Origin: Ruegeria arenilitoris
GTDB taxonomy: Bacteria; Pseudomonadota; Alphaproteobacteria; Rhodobacterales; Rhodobacteraceae
NCBI RefSeq assembly: GCF_013030985.1
Contig: NZ_WPYP01000001.1
Location: 806,001-870,000 of the forward strand
DNA length: 64,000 bases
Direction: 5' to 3'
Shown here: in pieces, positions 25,616 to 35,490 of the stretch
Numbering within the stretch: position 1 is the stretch's first letter
Layout of the letters: each line of letters starts with the position of its first letter
Translations under genes and position numbers: made by a program
Notes under the pieces: generated by a model
Database searches by the model: none
Told to the model about the DNA's origin: nothing
Seen by the model: the letters and a program-made list of their open reading frames with translations, nothing else

Positions 25616-26574
25616 GCCAGCTTGTTCCAGCCCAAAAGGCAAATGATCTGCGTCGCCACATGGGCGCCTGCAATCGCCGTCGCGCCGGAGGTGTCATAGG
25701 GCGGAGAGACCTCGACCACGTCGCCGCCCTTGATGTTGATCCCGGCGATATCGCGCAGGATGATCTGCGCCTGAATGGAACTCAGCCCGCCCCAGACCGG
25801 CGTGCCGGTGCCGGGGGCAAAGGCCGGGTCCAGGCCGTCGATGTCAAAGCTCAGGTAGACCGGGCTGTCGCCCAGAATGCCTTTGATCTTTTGTGCCACG
25901 GCAGCGGGGCCGGATTCGTAAACTTCGCGCGCGTCGATGATGTTGACGCCCAGCGTATCCTCATTTGTGGTGCGGATACCGACCTGAACCGAGCGTTTCG
26001 GGTCCACGATCCCCGACTTCACCGCCTTGTAGAACATGGTCCCGTGATCCACTCGGGTCATGTCGTCATCGGCCCAGGTGTCCGTATGCGCATCGAACTG
26101 CAGCAAGGACATCGGCCCATATTTCTCGGCGTAGGCTTTGAGGATCGGAAAGCTGATATAGTGATCCCCGCCCAAGGAAACCGAGGCCACATCGGCGGCC
26201 AGAATGCTGCGGATATGGTCGGTCAATGTGTCGGGAAAGGCCGGAATGTTGGCATAGTCATAGGCCACGTCGCCATAATCCACGATCGCCAATTCGCTGA
26301 GCGCATCAAACGGCCAGCCATAGGGCGCATCCGGTGATTGCAGCGCGCTGGCCTCACGGATCGCGCGGGGGCCTAACCGGGTGCCGGGGCGATTGGTCAC
26401 CGCTTGGTCAAAGGGCACGCCCGTCACAGCAATGTCCACGCCCTTCAAGTCCTTGGTATAAAGCCGCCGCAGGAACGAGGTGGCGCCGCCAAAGGTGTTC
26501 TCGAACGACAGCCCCTTGAGGTCGGGATTGGTGAACGCCTCATCCACCTGATTTTTTGCGTCTTCCAGTGCCAT
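25612..26574 (-). CDS. Agmatinase-family ureohydrolase 2
   Basis: The 320-residue paralogue also keeps the full metal set (SLGGDHYISFP, QFDAHTDTW, FDIDGLDPAFAPG). It differs from the first copy around the active-site loops (PWGGLSSIQ versus EIGGLTTPQ), so the two probably differ in substrate: agmatine, guanidinobutyrate or guanidinopropionate are candidates. It starts 12 bases after the M20 hydrolase stop and is translated together with the next gene. No regulator lies in the cluster. Confidence 0.87.
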   Translation of the reverse strand: MALEDAKNQVDEAFTNPDLKGLSFENTFGGATSFLRRLYTKDLKGVDIAVTGVPFDQAVTNRPGTRLGPRAIREASALQSPDAPYGWPFDALSELAIVDYGDVAYDYANIPAFPDTLTDHIRSILAADVASVSLGGDHYISFPILKAYAEKYGPMSLLQFDAHTDTWADDDMTRVDHGTMFYKAVKSGIVDPKRSVQVGIRTTNEDTLGVNIIDAREVYESGPAAVAQKIKGILGDSPVYLSFDIDGLDPAFAPGTGTPVWGGLSSIQAQIILRDIAGINIKGGDVVEVSPPYDTSGATAIAGAHVATQIICLLGWNKLA

Positions 26575-26586
26575 GCTATTCCCCCA

Positions 26587-27750
26587 TCAGCCTAGCGGTT
26601 GCGCCTTTTCCACGATCCGCGCAAAGAATGAGGCGCCCACCGGCGCGATCTCATCGTTGAAGTTGTATTTCGGATGGTGCCACCCGGCCCCTTCGCCTTG
26701 CCCCAGGAACAGATAGGCCCCCGGGCAGGCATTCAACATATAGGCGAAATCTTCAGCCCCCATGTTACGGGGAACATCATCGACAACCTGATCGGTCCCC
26801 GAGATTTCCCGCGCCACATCCGCCGCGAAATTCGTTTTTTCGGTACTGTTGATCGTGGCGGGATAGTGCACTTCGTAGTCCAGCCGCGCCTCGACTCCGT
26901 ATGAGGCCGCCTGCCCCTGTACGATCTGCTCCATCCGCTCCATCACCATCTTTTGCACGGCCGGATCAAAAGTGCGTACCGTGCCGTTGATATAGGCGGT
27001 ATCCGGGATCACGTTGTCTACCGTGCCGGTATGGATTTGCGTGACCGAGACCACAAGATCGTCCAGCGCGTGGTGATTTCGGCTGACAATGGTCTGAAGC
27101 GCTTGTGCAATCCCGCAGGCCGCCATCACCGGGTCACGGGCTTCATGCGGCATGGCGCCGTGGCCGCCAACGCCCTGAATATAAACATGAAACGTGTCCA
27201 CCGCCGCCATGATCGCCCCCGGCGCGGTGTGAAAAGCCCCCGCTGGGACGTTGGGCGCATTGTGCAGCGCATAGACCTGAGAGATGTCGAACCGGTCCAT
27301 GATCCCTTCTTCGACCATCACACCGGCCCCACCGCCAGATTCCTCGGCCGGTTGAAAAATCAGCGCCACGCGACCTGCAAAGTTCCGCGTTTCCGCCAGA
27401 TAGCGCGCGGCCCCCAGCAGCATCGAGGTGTGTCCGTCATGGCCACATGCGTGCATCAGACCGGGCCGTTTCGAGGCATACTCAACCCCCGTCTCCTCGG
27501 GGATCGGCAAAGCATCCATGTCAGCGCGCAAACCAATCGTGGGTCCTTCGCCCTGCCCGTTGATGATCGCGACAATCCCAGTCTTGGCAATACCCTCGTG
27601 CACCTCATCCACGCCAAATTCACGCAGGCGATCCGCGACAAAGGCCGCCGTTTCATGGCATTCGAATTCCAGCTCGGGGATCGAATGCAGGTGCTGCCGC
27701 CACGCGGCCATATCGGCGGCGAAATCAGCAATTCGGTTGACGACGGGCAT
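26587..27750 (-). CDS. M20-family amidohydrolase (hippurate hydrolase-like)
   Basis: The 387-residue metallopeptidase-fold enzyme shows HSIPELEFECHETA, MHACGHDGHTSMLLGAARYL (metal-binding Cys/His), FQPAEESGGGA and the late GAEDFAYML with a final GWHHPKYNFND. These enzymes hydrolyse N-acyl or N-aroyl amino acids; the substrate is unknown. The long frame upstream to 28626 is a shadow of mazG; the start is ATG at 27750 with AGGAG 10 bases before. It is the first gene of the ureohydrolase series, so an N-acylated guanidino or diamine compound is a reasonable guess. Confidence 0.88.
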   Translation of the reverse strand: MPVVNRIADFAADMAAWRQHLHSIPELEFECHETAAFVADRLREFGVDEVHEGIAKTGIVAIINGQGEGPTIGLRADMDALPIPEETGVEYASKRPGLMHACGHDGHTSMLLGAARYLAETRNFAGRVALIFQPAEESGGGAGVMVEEGIMDRFDISQVYALHNAPNVPAGAFHTAPGAIMAAVDTFHVYIQGVGGHGAMPHEARDPVMAACGIAQALQTIVSRNHHALDDLVVSVTQIHTGTVDNVIPDTAYINGTVRTFDPAVQKMVMERMEQIVQGQAASYGVEARLDYEVHYPATINSTEKTNFAADVAREISGTDQVVDDVPRNMGAEDFAYMLNACPGAYLFLGQGEGAGWHHPKYNFNDEIAPVGASFFARIVEKAQPLG

Positions 27751-27816
27751 AGGGGGTGGACTCCTGAACCTGGCTGCGGAATGGATGCATCTGACACCGG
27801 AACGAAAGGGTTCGCA

Positions 27817-28674
27817 ATGGCCGAAAATCCTCTGATCCATGACAGCGACGCCGGGATCGAGCGTTTGCTGGAAATCATGCGCCGCCTGCGCGACCCGGAA
27901 ACAGGCTGCCCCTGGGATATCGAACAGGACTTCGACACCATCGCCCCGTACACCATCGAAGAGGCCTATGAGGTCGCTGACGCCATCGAACGCGAGGCCT
28001 ATGATGAGTTGAAGGGAGAGTTGGGCGACCTGCTGTTTCAGTCCGTATTCCACGCGCAGATGGCCGAAGAAGCCGGGCATTTCAGCTTTCAGGACGTTGT
28101 GCGCACCATGTCTGACAAGATGGTCGCGCGACACCCACATGTGTTCGGTGATGAATCCCGGGACAAATCGGCTGCGCAGCAGACGGTGGATTGGGAAGCG
28201 ATCAAGGCCGCCGAACGTGCGGGCAAGGAACAGAAAGGCGCGTTGGACGGTGTGGCCGCCAACCTGCCCGCCCTGTTGCGCGCCCACAAGTTGCAGCAAC
28301 GCGCGGCTCGCGTCGGATTCGACTGGCCCGATGCCAGCCACGTGCTGGCCAAAATCACCGAAGAGGCCGCTGAGCTGGAAGAGGCGCGCAACAGCATGGA
28401 CGCCGACGCGTTGGAGGATGAATTCGGCGATCTGCTGTTCGTGATGGTCAATCTGGGTCGCCATCTGGGCATCGAACCCGAGGCCGCCCTGCGCCGCACC
28501 AATGCCAAGTTCACCCGCCGCTTTGAACAGGTCGAGGCACGACTGGCCGCCCGCGGAAAAACCCCGTCTCAAAGTGATTTGGCCGAAATGGACGCGCTGT
28601 GGGACGAGGTAAAAACCGAAGAGCATCGCGCCAACGGCAAACTCCCGCCTGTGGATGTCACGACCGGGGCCTGA
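27817..28674 (+). CDS. mazG: Nucleoside triphosphate pyrophosphohydrolase
   Basis: The 285-residue MazG has two tandem all-alpha domains. The first carries GCPWDIEQDFDTIAPYTIEE and EEAYEVADAIE; the second KITEEAAELEEAR and EDEFGDLLFVMVNL. It hydrolyses non-canonical or excess NTPs to NMPs and pyrophosphate. ATG at 27817 gives the family start (MAENPLIHDS). It is divergent from the M20 gene and is followed by the nucleoside hydrolase. Confidence 0.94.
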   Translation: MAENPLIHDSDAGIERLLEIMRRLRDPETGCPWDIEQDFDTIAPYTIEEAYEVADAIEREAYDELKGELGDLLFQSVFHAQMAEEAGHFSFQDVVRTMSDKMVARHPHVFGDESRDKSAAQQTVDWEAIKAAERAGKEQKGALDGVAANLPALLRAHKLQQRAARVGFDWPDASHVLAKITEEAAELEEARNSMDADALEDEFGDLLFVMVNLGRHLGIEPEAALRRTNAKFTRRFEQVEARLAARGKTPSQSDLAEMDALWDEVKTEEHRANGKLPPVDVTTGA

Positions 28675-28737
28675 AACTGCTGGACAAGCGCGGTGACACT
28701 TGCGAGTGTCCGCGCTTCAAGACCCCGGAGGCAGAGC

Positions 28738-29679
28738 ATGGCACCCCGCAAAATCATCATCGACACCGATCCCGGACAGGACGACGCCGTTGCCATACTG
28801 CTGGCGCTGGCCAGCCCCGAAGAGGTCGATGTTCTGGGGATCACTGCCGTTGCCGGAAACGTGCCGCTGGAACTGACAGCCAAGAATGCGCGGATCGTCT
28901 GTGAACTGGCCGGGCGCACGGATGTCCCGGTTTATGCCGGATGCGATCGTCCGCTGAACCGGCCTCTGGTCACGGCGGAACATGTGCACGGCAAGACCGG
29001 ATTGGATGGGCCCGTCCTGCCCGACCCGCAGATGCCTCTGGCCGAGGGCCACGCGGTTGATTTCATCATCGACACCCTGCGCGCGAACGAACCCGGGACG
29101 GTGACGCTCTGTCCGCTGGGACCGCTGACCAATATCGCCACCGCTTTTCAGAAAGCGCCCGACATCATCGACCGGGTTCAGGAAATCGTGCTGATGGGCG
29201 GCGCGTATTTCGAGGTCGGCAACATCACTCCGGCGGCGGAGTTCAACATTTACGTTGACCCGGAAGCCGCTGAAATCGTGTTTAAATCCGGCATTCACAT
29301 CGTTGTCATGCCGCTGGACGTGACCCATGACGCGCTGGTTACCAGACACCGCAACGAAGCCTTCCGCGCGCTGGATTCCAAAGTCGGCCATGCGGTTGCC
29401 GAGATGACAGATTTCTTCGAACGGTTCGACATGGAAAAGTACGGCTCCGAGGGCGCGCCGCTGCACGATCCCTGCGTGACCGCCTATCTGATCCGGCCCG
29501 ATCTGTTCTCGGGCCGTCACATCAACGTCCAGATCGAAACTCAGTCGGAACTGACTATGGGCATGACCGTCGCCGATTGGTGGCGCGTCACGAACCATGC
29601 GCCCAACGCCATGTTCATGGGCGAAATCGATGCCGACGGATTTTTTGACCTGCTAACAGAAAGGCTGGCCCGCCTATGA
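28738..29679 (+). CDS. Nucleoside hydrolase (IunH type)
   Basis: The 313-residue protein has the N-terminal DTDPGQDDAVAILLAL calcium-binding motif of the inosine-uridine hydrolase family and the later LHDPCVTAYLI with its active-site His. It splits ribonucleosides into base and ribose for salvage. GGAGG lies 7 bases before ATG at 28738. It follows mazG by 63 bases and overlaps the GNAT gene by 4 bases, suggesting a nucleotide-housekeeping unit. Confidence 0.92.
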   Translation: MAPRKIIIDTDPGQDDAVAILLALASPEEVDVLGITAVAGNVPLELTAKNARIVCELAGRTDVPVYAGCDRPLNRPLVTAEHVHGKTGLDGPVLPDPQMPLAEGHAVDFIIDTLRANEPGTVTLCPLGPLTNIATAFQKAPDIIDRVQEIVLMGGAYFEVGNITPAAEFNIYVDPEAAEIVFKSGIHIVVMPLDVTHDALVTRHRNEAFRALDSKVGHAVAEMTDFFERFDMEKYGSEGAPLHDPCVTAYLIRPDLFSGRHINVQIETQSELTMGMTVADWWRVTNHAPNAMFMGEIDADGFFDLLTERLARL

Positions 29680-30125
29680 GCGCCGCACTGAAACTCGCCC
29701 GTCCGGAAGACCTGGATCGTCTGATGGGGCTGGTCACTGCCTTTCATACCGAGGCTGGTATCCAGCAGGACATTGACCAGACCCGCAACGCGCTGGCCCC
29801 CTTACTTGAGGGCATCCCCCACGGTTGCATCTACCTGATTGGTCCCGGTCGTGCGCCGCTGGGCTATATCGTTCTGACTTTCGGTTGGTCGGTCGAGTTC
29901 GGCGGCATGGACGGCTTTGTCGACGAGATATACATCCGCCCTGCCGTCCGGGGCCGCGGCATCGCGACCGAAGTGCTTTTGGACCTGCCGAAAGCCCTTG
30001 CCGGTGCTGGTCTGACCGCTCTGCATCTTGAGGTCGATCGTACCAACGAGGCCACGCAGAAACTGTATCTGCGCACCGGATTCAGACCGCGTGAGCGTTA
30101 CATGTTGATGAGCAGAAAGCTCTGA
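29676..30125 (+). CDS. GNAT family N-acetyltransferase
   Basis: The 149-residue protein has the GNAT acetyl-CoA site (IRPAVRGRGIATEVL, about 87-101) and the C-terminal strand-helix NEATQKLYLRTGFRPRERY. It transfers an acetyl group to an unknown amine. The start overlaps the nucleoside hydrolase stop (ATGA), so it is co-translated. A role in the same salvage process is only a guess. Confidence 0.88.
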   Translation: MSAALKLARPEDLDRLMGLVTAFHTEAGIQQDIDQTRNALAPLLEGIPHGCIYLIGPGRAPLGYIVLTFGWSVEFGGMDGFVDEIYIRPAVRGRGIATEVLLDLPKALAGAGLTALHLEVDRTNEATQKLYLRTGFRPRERYMLMSRKL

Positions 30126-30174
30126 CACTCGTCCCCATCACAATCGCTTTGATCCATGAACGGCTAAATTACTC

Positions 30175-30342
30175 TTACCGGGATTCACCTCGGAAGACGT
30201 AAGTGGGCGTTCCCATATCCTGTACCGGATCAGTCGCAGACACCGGATCACCGGTAATCGGGTAAGTGCCCGGCCCTGAACAGGCCGCCAAGAAAACAGT
30301 GCTGATCACTGAGGCTACGAGAAGGAATTTCGAACCAGTCAT
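30175..30342 (-). CDS. Small lipoprotein (55 aa)
   Basis: This short gene has a strong ribosome site (AAGGAG, 6 bases before ATG at 30342). The product has a signal peptide with a clean lipobox (VFLAAC, Cys21) and a 35-residue mature part, CSGPGTYPITGDPVSATDPV and onward to FRGESR. It should be anchored to a membrane by its lipidated cysteine. No family is recognised. The region between it and the dehalogenase gene (30343-30520) is AT-rich and holds no other gene I can see. Confidence 0.72.
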   Translation of the reverse strand: MTGSKFLLVASVISTVFLAACSGPGTYPITGDPVSATDPVQDMGTPTYVFRGESR

Positions 30343-30520
30343 GGTGTTCTCCTTTCTGTAATGCCGGCAGCATATGTCAGCTCAATTTGAAACAAATAGG
30401 AAAAAGTTCACACATAACCTGATTTATGTCAGCCAAAAGTCCGCTTGCGGAAAAAGTAACTGCCTTTTTAGGGCGTTACACAATCAGAATTTTCTAAGTT
30501 TTTTGGGGTCTCGACCCGCT

Positions 30521-31198
30521 CTAGCCAAGCTTGTCTGCTAAATTCGCAAAATCTTTGGCGACAATGTCCCAGTTGCCTTCAGCCCGCAGGTCATGAGATT
30601 GGAACGGACCGTGCTCGGTCGGGCGAGCCACAAAAGCGGTTTTCAAACCTGCCTGCCGCGCTGCGTACAGGTCATCATTATGCGCGGCGACCATCATGAC
30701 CTGATCGGCGCTCAGCCGCAGCGCGGCACAACTGGCCAGATAGACTTGCGGCTTTGGTTTGTAGTCCCGGGCCATTTCTGCCCCAAGAATGCAGTCCCAA
30801 GGGAGGCCGCCATACTTCGCAAGCCGGGTCATCAACGCGATTGAGCCGTTTGAGCAGGGTGCGATGATCCTATTGCGCTTCAACACCTGCAATGCAGGCA
30901 CGACGTCAGGCCAGGGGTCCAGCCTCTCCCATGCAGCCGTCAGATCGGCTGGGTTTGGAACAGTAACGCCAAAACGGGTGGCAACAACCTCAAGGTTCTC
31001 GCGGTGCAGGTCGTCCAGCGGCACATAACCCCTGCCCCCTTCACGGATAGCGGCCATGGAGGGGTCGTACTCAGCCCGCCACGCATCGGCAAAATCCAGA
31101 GCGTCCAGATCCGGCAAAACCGCAGCCACTTCGCGCGCGATGGAACTGCGCCAGTCAACGCAGGTACCGAACACGTCAAAGATCAGCGCTTTTACCAT
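30521..31198 (-). CDS. Haloacid dehalogenase-like hydrolase (type II)
   Basis: The 225-residue HAD protein has the type II haloacid dehalogenase N-terminus LIFDVFGTCVDWRSS with the nucleophilic Asp8, the SNGS motif (APCSNGSIALM), a Lys in KPKPQVY and MMVAAHNDDL (where dehalogenases usually have the acidic motif). It may remove halide from L-2-haloacids, but many relatives act as phosphatases. It follows enolase on the same strand, with a hairpin in the gap. Confidence 0.85.
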   Translation of the reverse strand: MVKALIFDVFGTCVDWRSSIAREVAAVLPDLDALDFADAWRAEYDPSMAAIREGGRGYVPLDDLHRENLEVVATRFGVTVPNPADLTAAWERLDPWPDVVPALQVLKRNRIIAPCSNGSIALMTRLAKYGGLPWDCILGAEMARDYKPKPQVYLASCAALRLSADQVMMVAAHNDDLYAARQAGLKTAFVARPTEHGPFQSHDLRAEGNWDIVAKDFANLADKLG

Positions 31199-31220
31199 GA
31201 CCTGGCTCTCATCCTGACAT

Positions 31221-31244
31221 GCCCTGCCCGGGGTCAGGCAGGGC
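31221..31244. terminator. Hairpin between enolase and the dehalogenase gene
   Basis: GCCCTGCC (31221-31228) and GGCAGGGC (31237-31244) form a perfect 8-bp stem with an 8-base loop. TGTTTT follows only on the plus strand; in the direction of eno there is no T-tract, so its effect on eno transcripts may be RNA stabilisation rather than termination. Confidence 0.45.
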
Positions 31245-31258
31245 TGTTTTGTGCCGGA

Positions 31259-32572
<1,314 letters not shown>

Positions 32573-32606
32573 TCATAGCATCACCGGGTAAAAAGTAAAC
32601 CGGTCA

Positions 32607-32620
32607 TGTTATCGCTAACA
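32607..32620. promoter_or_regulatory. LacI-family-type operator upstream of enolase
   Basis: TGTTATCGCTAACA has perfect 5-bp arms (TGTTA/TAACA) and a central CG, the shape bound by LacI-family regulators. In Rhodobacterales the central-carbon regulator CceR recognises sites of this kind upstream of glycolytic and gluconeogenic genes. Read on the minus strand, TATACC (32626-32621) sits directly upstream, so a bound repressor would cover the transcription start of eno. The regulator assignment is inference. Confidence 0.6.
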
Positions 32621-32681
32621 GGTATATTGTCGGAGCTTTAGGGCTAACAGGTTCCTGTTTGCGCCAACGTGCGACGATCCG

Positions 32682-33569
32682 TCAGGCCGCGACGGCCAGT
32701 TCACGGGCCAGCTTGCGCTCTCGGATAAAGGTGTACATGCCCGACCCCATGATCAACGCCGCCCCGGCGAAGGTCAGAAAATCAGGACGTTCCCCGAACA
32801 TCAGCATCCCCGCCATGATCGAAAAGATCAGCCGGGTATAGCGGAAAGGCATAAGGGCTGAAGCCTCGCCGATCCGCATGGCCGTGACGATGCCATAATA
32901 GCCAAGAACACCAAACCCGACGGCACCAAGGTACGGACCGATCTGCGCCGATTGCAGCGGGGTAACGGGTTGCGCCGAAAACACCATCAGAGCCACACCC
33001 GACACGGCCACCGCAAAATAGGCCTGAAAAGCCACTACCGAAGACGCAACCCGCGGATCAAGCTTGCGGGTGATCAGGTCCCGCGCGGCGATGGCGATCA
33101 CGGTTGCCACGACGAACAGAGAGTCGGGCTGGAACCCTTCGAAACCCGGTCGAATAATCATCAGAACGCCGATGAAGCCCAGCCCGACGGCGCTCCAACG
33201 ACGCCAGCCGACTTGTTCCCCAAGAAACAGCGCCGCGCCCATGGTAACGGCCAGCGGCATCGCCTGAAACACGGCGGCCACGGTGGACAGATCCACCAGC
33301 GACAGAGCGGTCACGAAAGTCAGCGCCCCGACCATCTCGGTCGCGGCGCGGGCCAGCGGCAGGGGCTGCCACGCCACAGGATCAAAGATGCGTTTGCGTG
33401 TGGCCACAGCCAAAATCGCAAACAGAAGACCACAGACCACGCCCAGAACAACCATGATCTGGCCCGTCGGCACCGTGACCGACAGCAGCTTGATGAACAT
33501 ATCCTCAAGCGCAAAAGCCGCCATCGCGCCGACGACCAGCAAAATGCCGTTTACGTTGTTCATGGTCAT
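32682..33569 (-). CDS. EamA/DMT-family transporter
   Basis: The 295-residue inner-membrane protein has about ten spans in two homologous halves (AFALEDMFIKLL in the first, GYYGIVTAMRIGEASALMPF in the second), typical of the EamA permeases. The segment VAAVFQAMPLAVTMGAALFLGE is the conserved end of the first half. The substrate is unknown. Start is ATG at 33569 or, with better ribosome-site spacing, 33563. It lies between eno and the Fur-type gene on the same strand. Confidence 0.85.
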   Translation of the reverse strand: MTMNNVNGILLVVGAMAAFALEDMFIKLLSVTVPTGQIMVVLGVVCGLLFAILAVATRKRIFDPVAWQPLPLARAATEMVGALTFVTALSLVDLSTVAAVFQAMPLAVTMGAALFLGEQVGWRRWSAVGLGFIGVLMIIRPGFEGFQPDSLFVVATVIAIAARDLITRKLDPRVASSVVAFQAYFAVAVSGVALMVFSAQPVTPLQSAQIGPYLGAVGFGVLGYYGIVTAMRIGEASALMPFRYTRLIFSIMAGMLMFGERPDFLTFAGAALIMGSGMYTFIRERKLARELAVAA

Positions 33570-33700
33570 TTCCGTAAATTCCAGCGGCCCAAATCGCCGC
33601 CCCTTACGTCACCCAATACGCAAGACACCCGCTCTGGCAAGTATTATCAGGCCGGAATACATGATTTCCCGTGGGTCTGACCTTCGCGTTTTGTGATGGA

Positions 33701-34114
33701 TCAGTCCTGATCCAGCGGCACGCCGTACAGTTCCAGCCGGTGGCCTTTCAGCTTATAGCCCAGCTTGGCCGCGATTTTTTCCTGCAGCGCCTCGATCTCG
33801 GGGTCGACGAATTCGATCACCTCACCCGATTGCATATCGATCAGGTGGTCGTGGTGGTCACGCTCGGCATCTTCATAGCGCGCACGGCCGTCCCCGAATT
33901 CCAGGCGTTCCAGAATCCCGGCCTCTTCGAACAGTTTCACGGTGCGATAGACGGTGGCGATGGAAATCCCCGAATCTACTTCAGACGCGCGGGAATACAG
34001 TTCCTCGACATCGGGATGATCTTCGCTTTGTTGCAAAACCTGCGCGATCGTGCGGCGCTGGCCGGTCATGCGCAGGCCTTTGGCTTCGCAACGGGCGATG
34101 ATCGTGTCGGACAT
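33701..34114 (-). CDS. Fur-family regulator (Fur/Mur type)
   Basis: The 137-residue protein has the winged helix (GLRMTGQRRTIAQVL, then ISIATVYRTVKLFEEAGIL) and the metal-binding DHHDHLID of the Fur family. In alphaproteobacteria the closest members usually respond to manganese (Mur) and leave iron to Irr and RirA; the sequence fits Fur/Mur better than Irr or Zur. The usual C-terminal CxxC zinc motif is absent (it ends ELYGVPLDQD). No metal-uptake gene is adjacent. It follows the nuclease-fold gene by 55 bases. Confidence 0.88.
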   Translation of the reverse strand: MSDTIIARCEAKGLRMTGQRRTIAQVLQQSEDHPDVEELYSRASEVDSGISIATVYRTVKLFEEAGILERLEFGDGRARYEDAERDHHDHLIDMQSGEVIEFVDPEIEALQEKIAAKLGYKLKGHRLELYGVPLDQD

Positions 34115-34169
34115 ATGAGACCCTCAGAGTAGTTCGGGTTTCTGTCTTAATACGTCTGGACGGCTGGCG

Positions 34170-34892
34170 CTACCGCGGAATTGCGGTTTCCCGCGCCACT
34201 CGCAGATCCGCCCAGATCGGCAGATGGTCCGAGGCGATATGCGCCGGCCGCGCGTCGTGGACGCCATGCACCACAGCCTCAAGCCCCGCGCCCAGCGCGA
34301 TCCGATCCAGTGCCCCCAATGGCTGCGCCGCCGGAAAACTGGGAACGGGCGGCAAAAAGCGCATGTCAGGGGCCAGATGATCCAGCACCGGCTGTCGCGA
34401 CCATTCGTTGAAATCTCCGGCCCAGACGGTGGGCATATGGTCCAGATCATCGTCAAATCGACGGATATGGGTGATCTGCTGGCGCCGGGACGCAGGCAAC
34501 AACCCCAGGTGCATTCCCATCACCCGCAACGGCCCGATATGGGTATCGAACTCCACCCGCACCGCGCCCCGAGGCTCCAACCCCGGCAGGTCGTGGTGAC
34601 CGGCCTGCCGTACCCGGATTGCATCCCCGCGCCAAATCACGGCGTTGCCGTGCCAACCCAGACTGCCCGCCCCGCCCAGATCGACAATCTGCCAACCGGC
34701 CTCATCCAGCATGAAGTGCGGCAAGGCGGCGGGCCGCGGCGGCAAGCGTTTGTCGGCCTCTTGCAGCACCACGATATCCGCCTTCATGCTGTCGATAACC
34801 TGCATGATGCGTTGAGGTTGCCGCCGGAAATCGAGGCCTACACATTTCTGGATGTTATAGCTGGCGATGCGCAGGGTTGAGGTTTGGGTCAT
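34170..34892 (-). CDS. Endonuclease/exonuclease/phosphatase-fold protein
   Basis: The 240-residue protein has the motifs of this metal-dependent fold: RIASYNIQKCVG at the front, VVLQEADKR (Glu ligand), AGDFNEW (Asp/Asn pair) and SDHLPIWADL at the end. Members cut nucleic acids or hydrolyse phosphoesters or phospholipids; the substrate is not clear. No signal peptide is seen. It lies upstream of the Fur-type gene on the same strand. Confidence 0.82.
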   Translation of the reverse strand: MTQTSTLRIASYNIQKCVGLDFRRQPQRIMQVIDSMKADIVVLQEADKRLPPRPAALPHFMLDEAGWQIVDLGGAGSLGWHGNAVIWRGDAIRVRQAGHHDLPGLEPRGAVRVEFDTHIGPLRVMGMHLGLLPASRRQQITHIRRFDDDLDHMPTVWAGDFNEWSRQPVLDHLAPDMRFLPPVPSFPAAQPLGALDRIALGAGLEAVVHGVHDARPAHIASDHLPIWADLRVARETAIPR

Positions 34893-34940
34893 GGATGTCC
34901 TGTGATTGGCATGAAGCGGTGCGCGGCTATCCGATTTCTC

Positions 34941-35303
34941 TCAAAACTGCGTAACCATCAAATTGACGGGCTCGTCCCCTTCGGCAGAGGAGGCATGGCC
35001 TGTCCCGTTAGTATCCTCTGCCCAGAACAGATCACCGACGGTAAAGTCGCGGATTTCCCCCGATCCGGCCTGAACGCGAAACGTACCCGACAAAACCGTC
35101 GCAAGCTGCCGTTTGGGAGAGCGATGCGGCACTCCCTTCCACCCGGCGGGCAAGGTGAGGAAGACAAAGCCCGCGGCATCATACTCGCCCGATGCGTAGA
35201 ATGGCGCAGCAGGCGGGGCGAAGGTCTTCAGGTCCTGGTCAACGTCCCGGTCTTCAAAATACGAAACGCCTTCTGCGTCTTCCAGCAATATGGAGTAGCG
35301 CAT
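34941..35303 (-). CDS. Cupin-domain protein
   Basis: The 120-residue protein is a single cupin beta-barrel: WKGVPHRSPKRQLATVLSGTF, FTVGDLFWAEDTNGTGHAS. The usual metal histidines are only partly present (His60 and the late GTGH). Its substrate is unknown. GGGAGC precedes ATG. Upstream lies a 187-base gap with a 12-bp palindrome. Confidence 0.75.
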   Translation of the reverse strand: MRYSILLEDAEGVSYFEDRDVDQDLKTFAPPAAPFYASGEYDAAGFVFLTLPAGWKGVPHRSPKRQLATVLSGTFRVQAGSGEIRDFTVGDLFWAEDTNGTGHASSAEGDEPVNLMVTQF

Positions 35304-35490
35304 TCTGTGCTCCCTAATTCAAATCTGAATAGCCCCCTGAAACACCCATTATGCAGCATTCTTCTTTGAGGGTAAGCCGCAGGGCCGTTTGATTTGGAAG
35401 TTTTCTAGCGCCGGCCCGCGAACTGCGACAAAGGAATCCGGATTCACCCTTCCCTTTCGGCGTCTTGGCACCTGACTTGATACCGGATGG

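Noticed and set aside
26587..28626. 679-codon minus frame reading through the M20 gene and opposite mazG
   Set aside because: The upstream part is antisense to mazG; the M20 family starts at 27750 with its own ribosome site. It is not a fusion.
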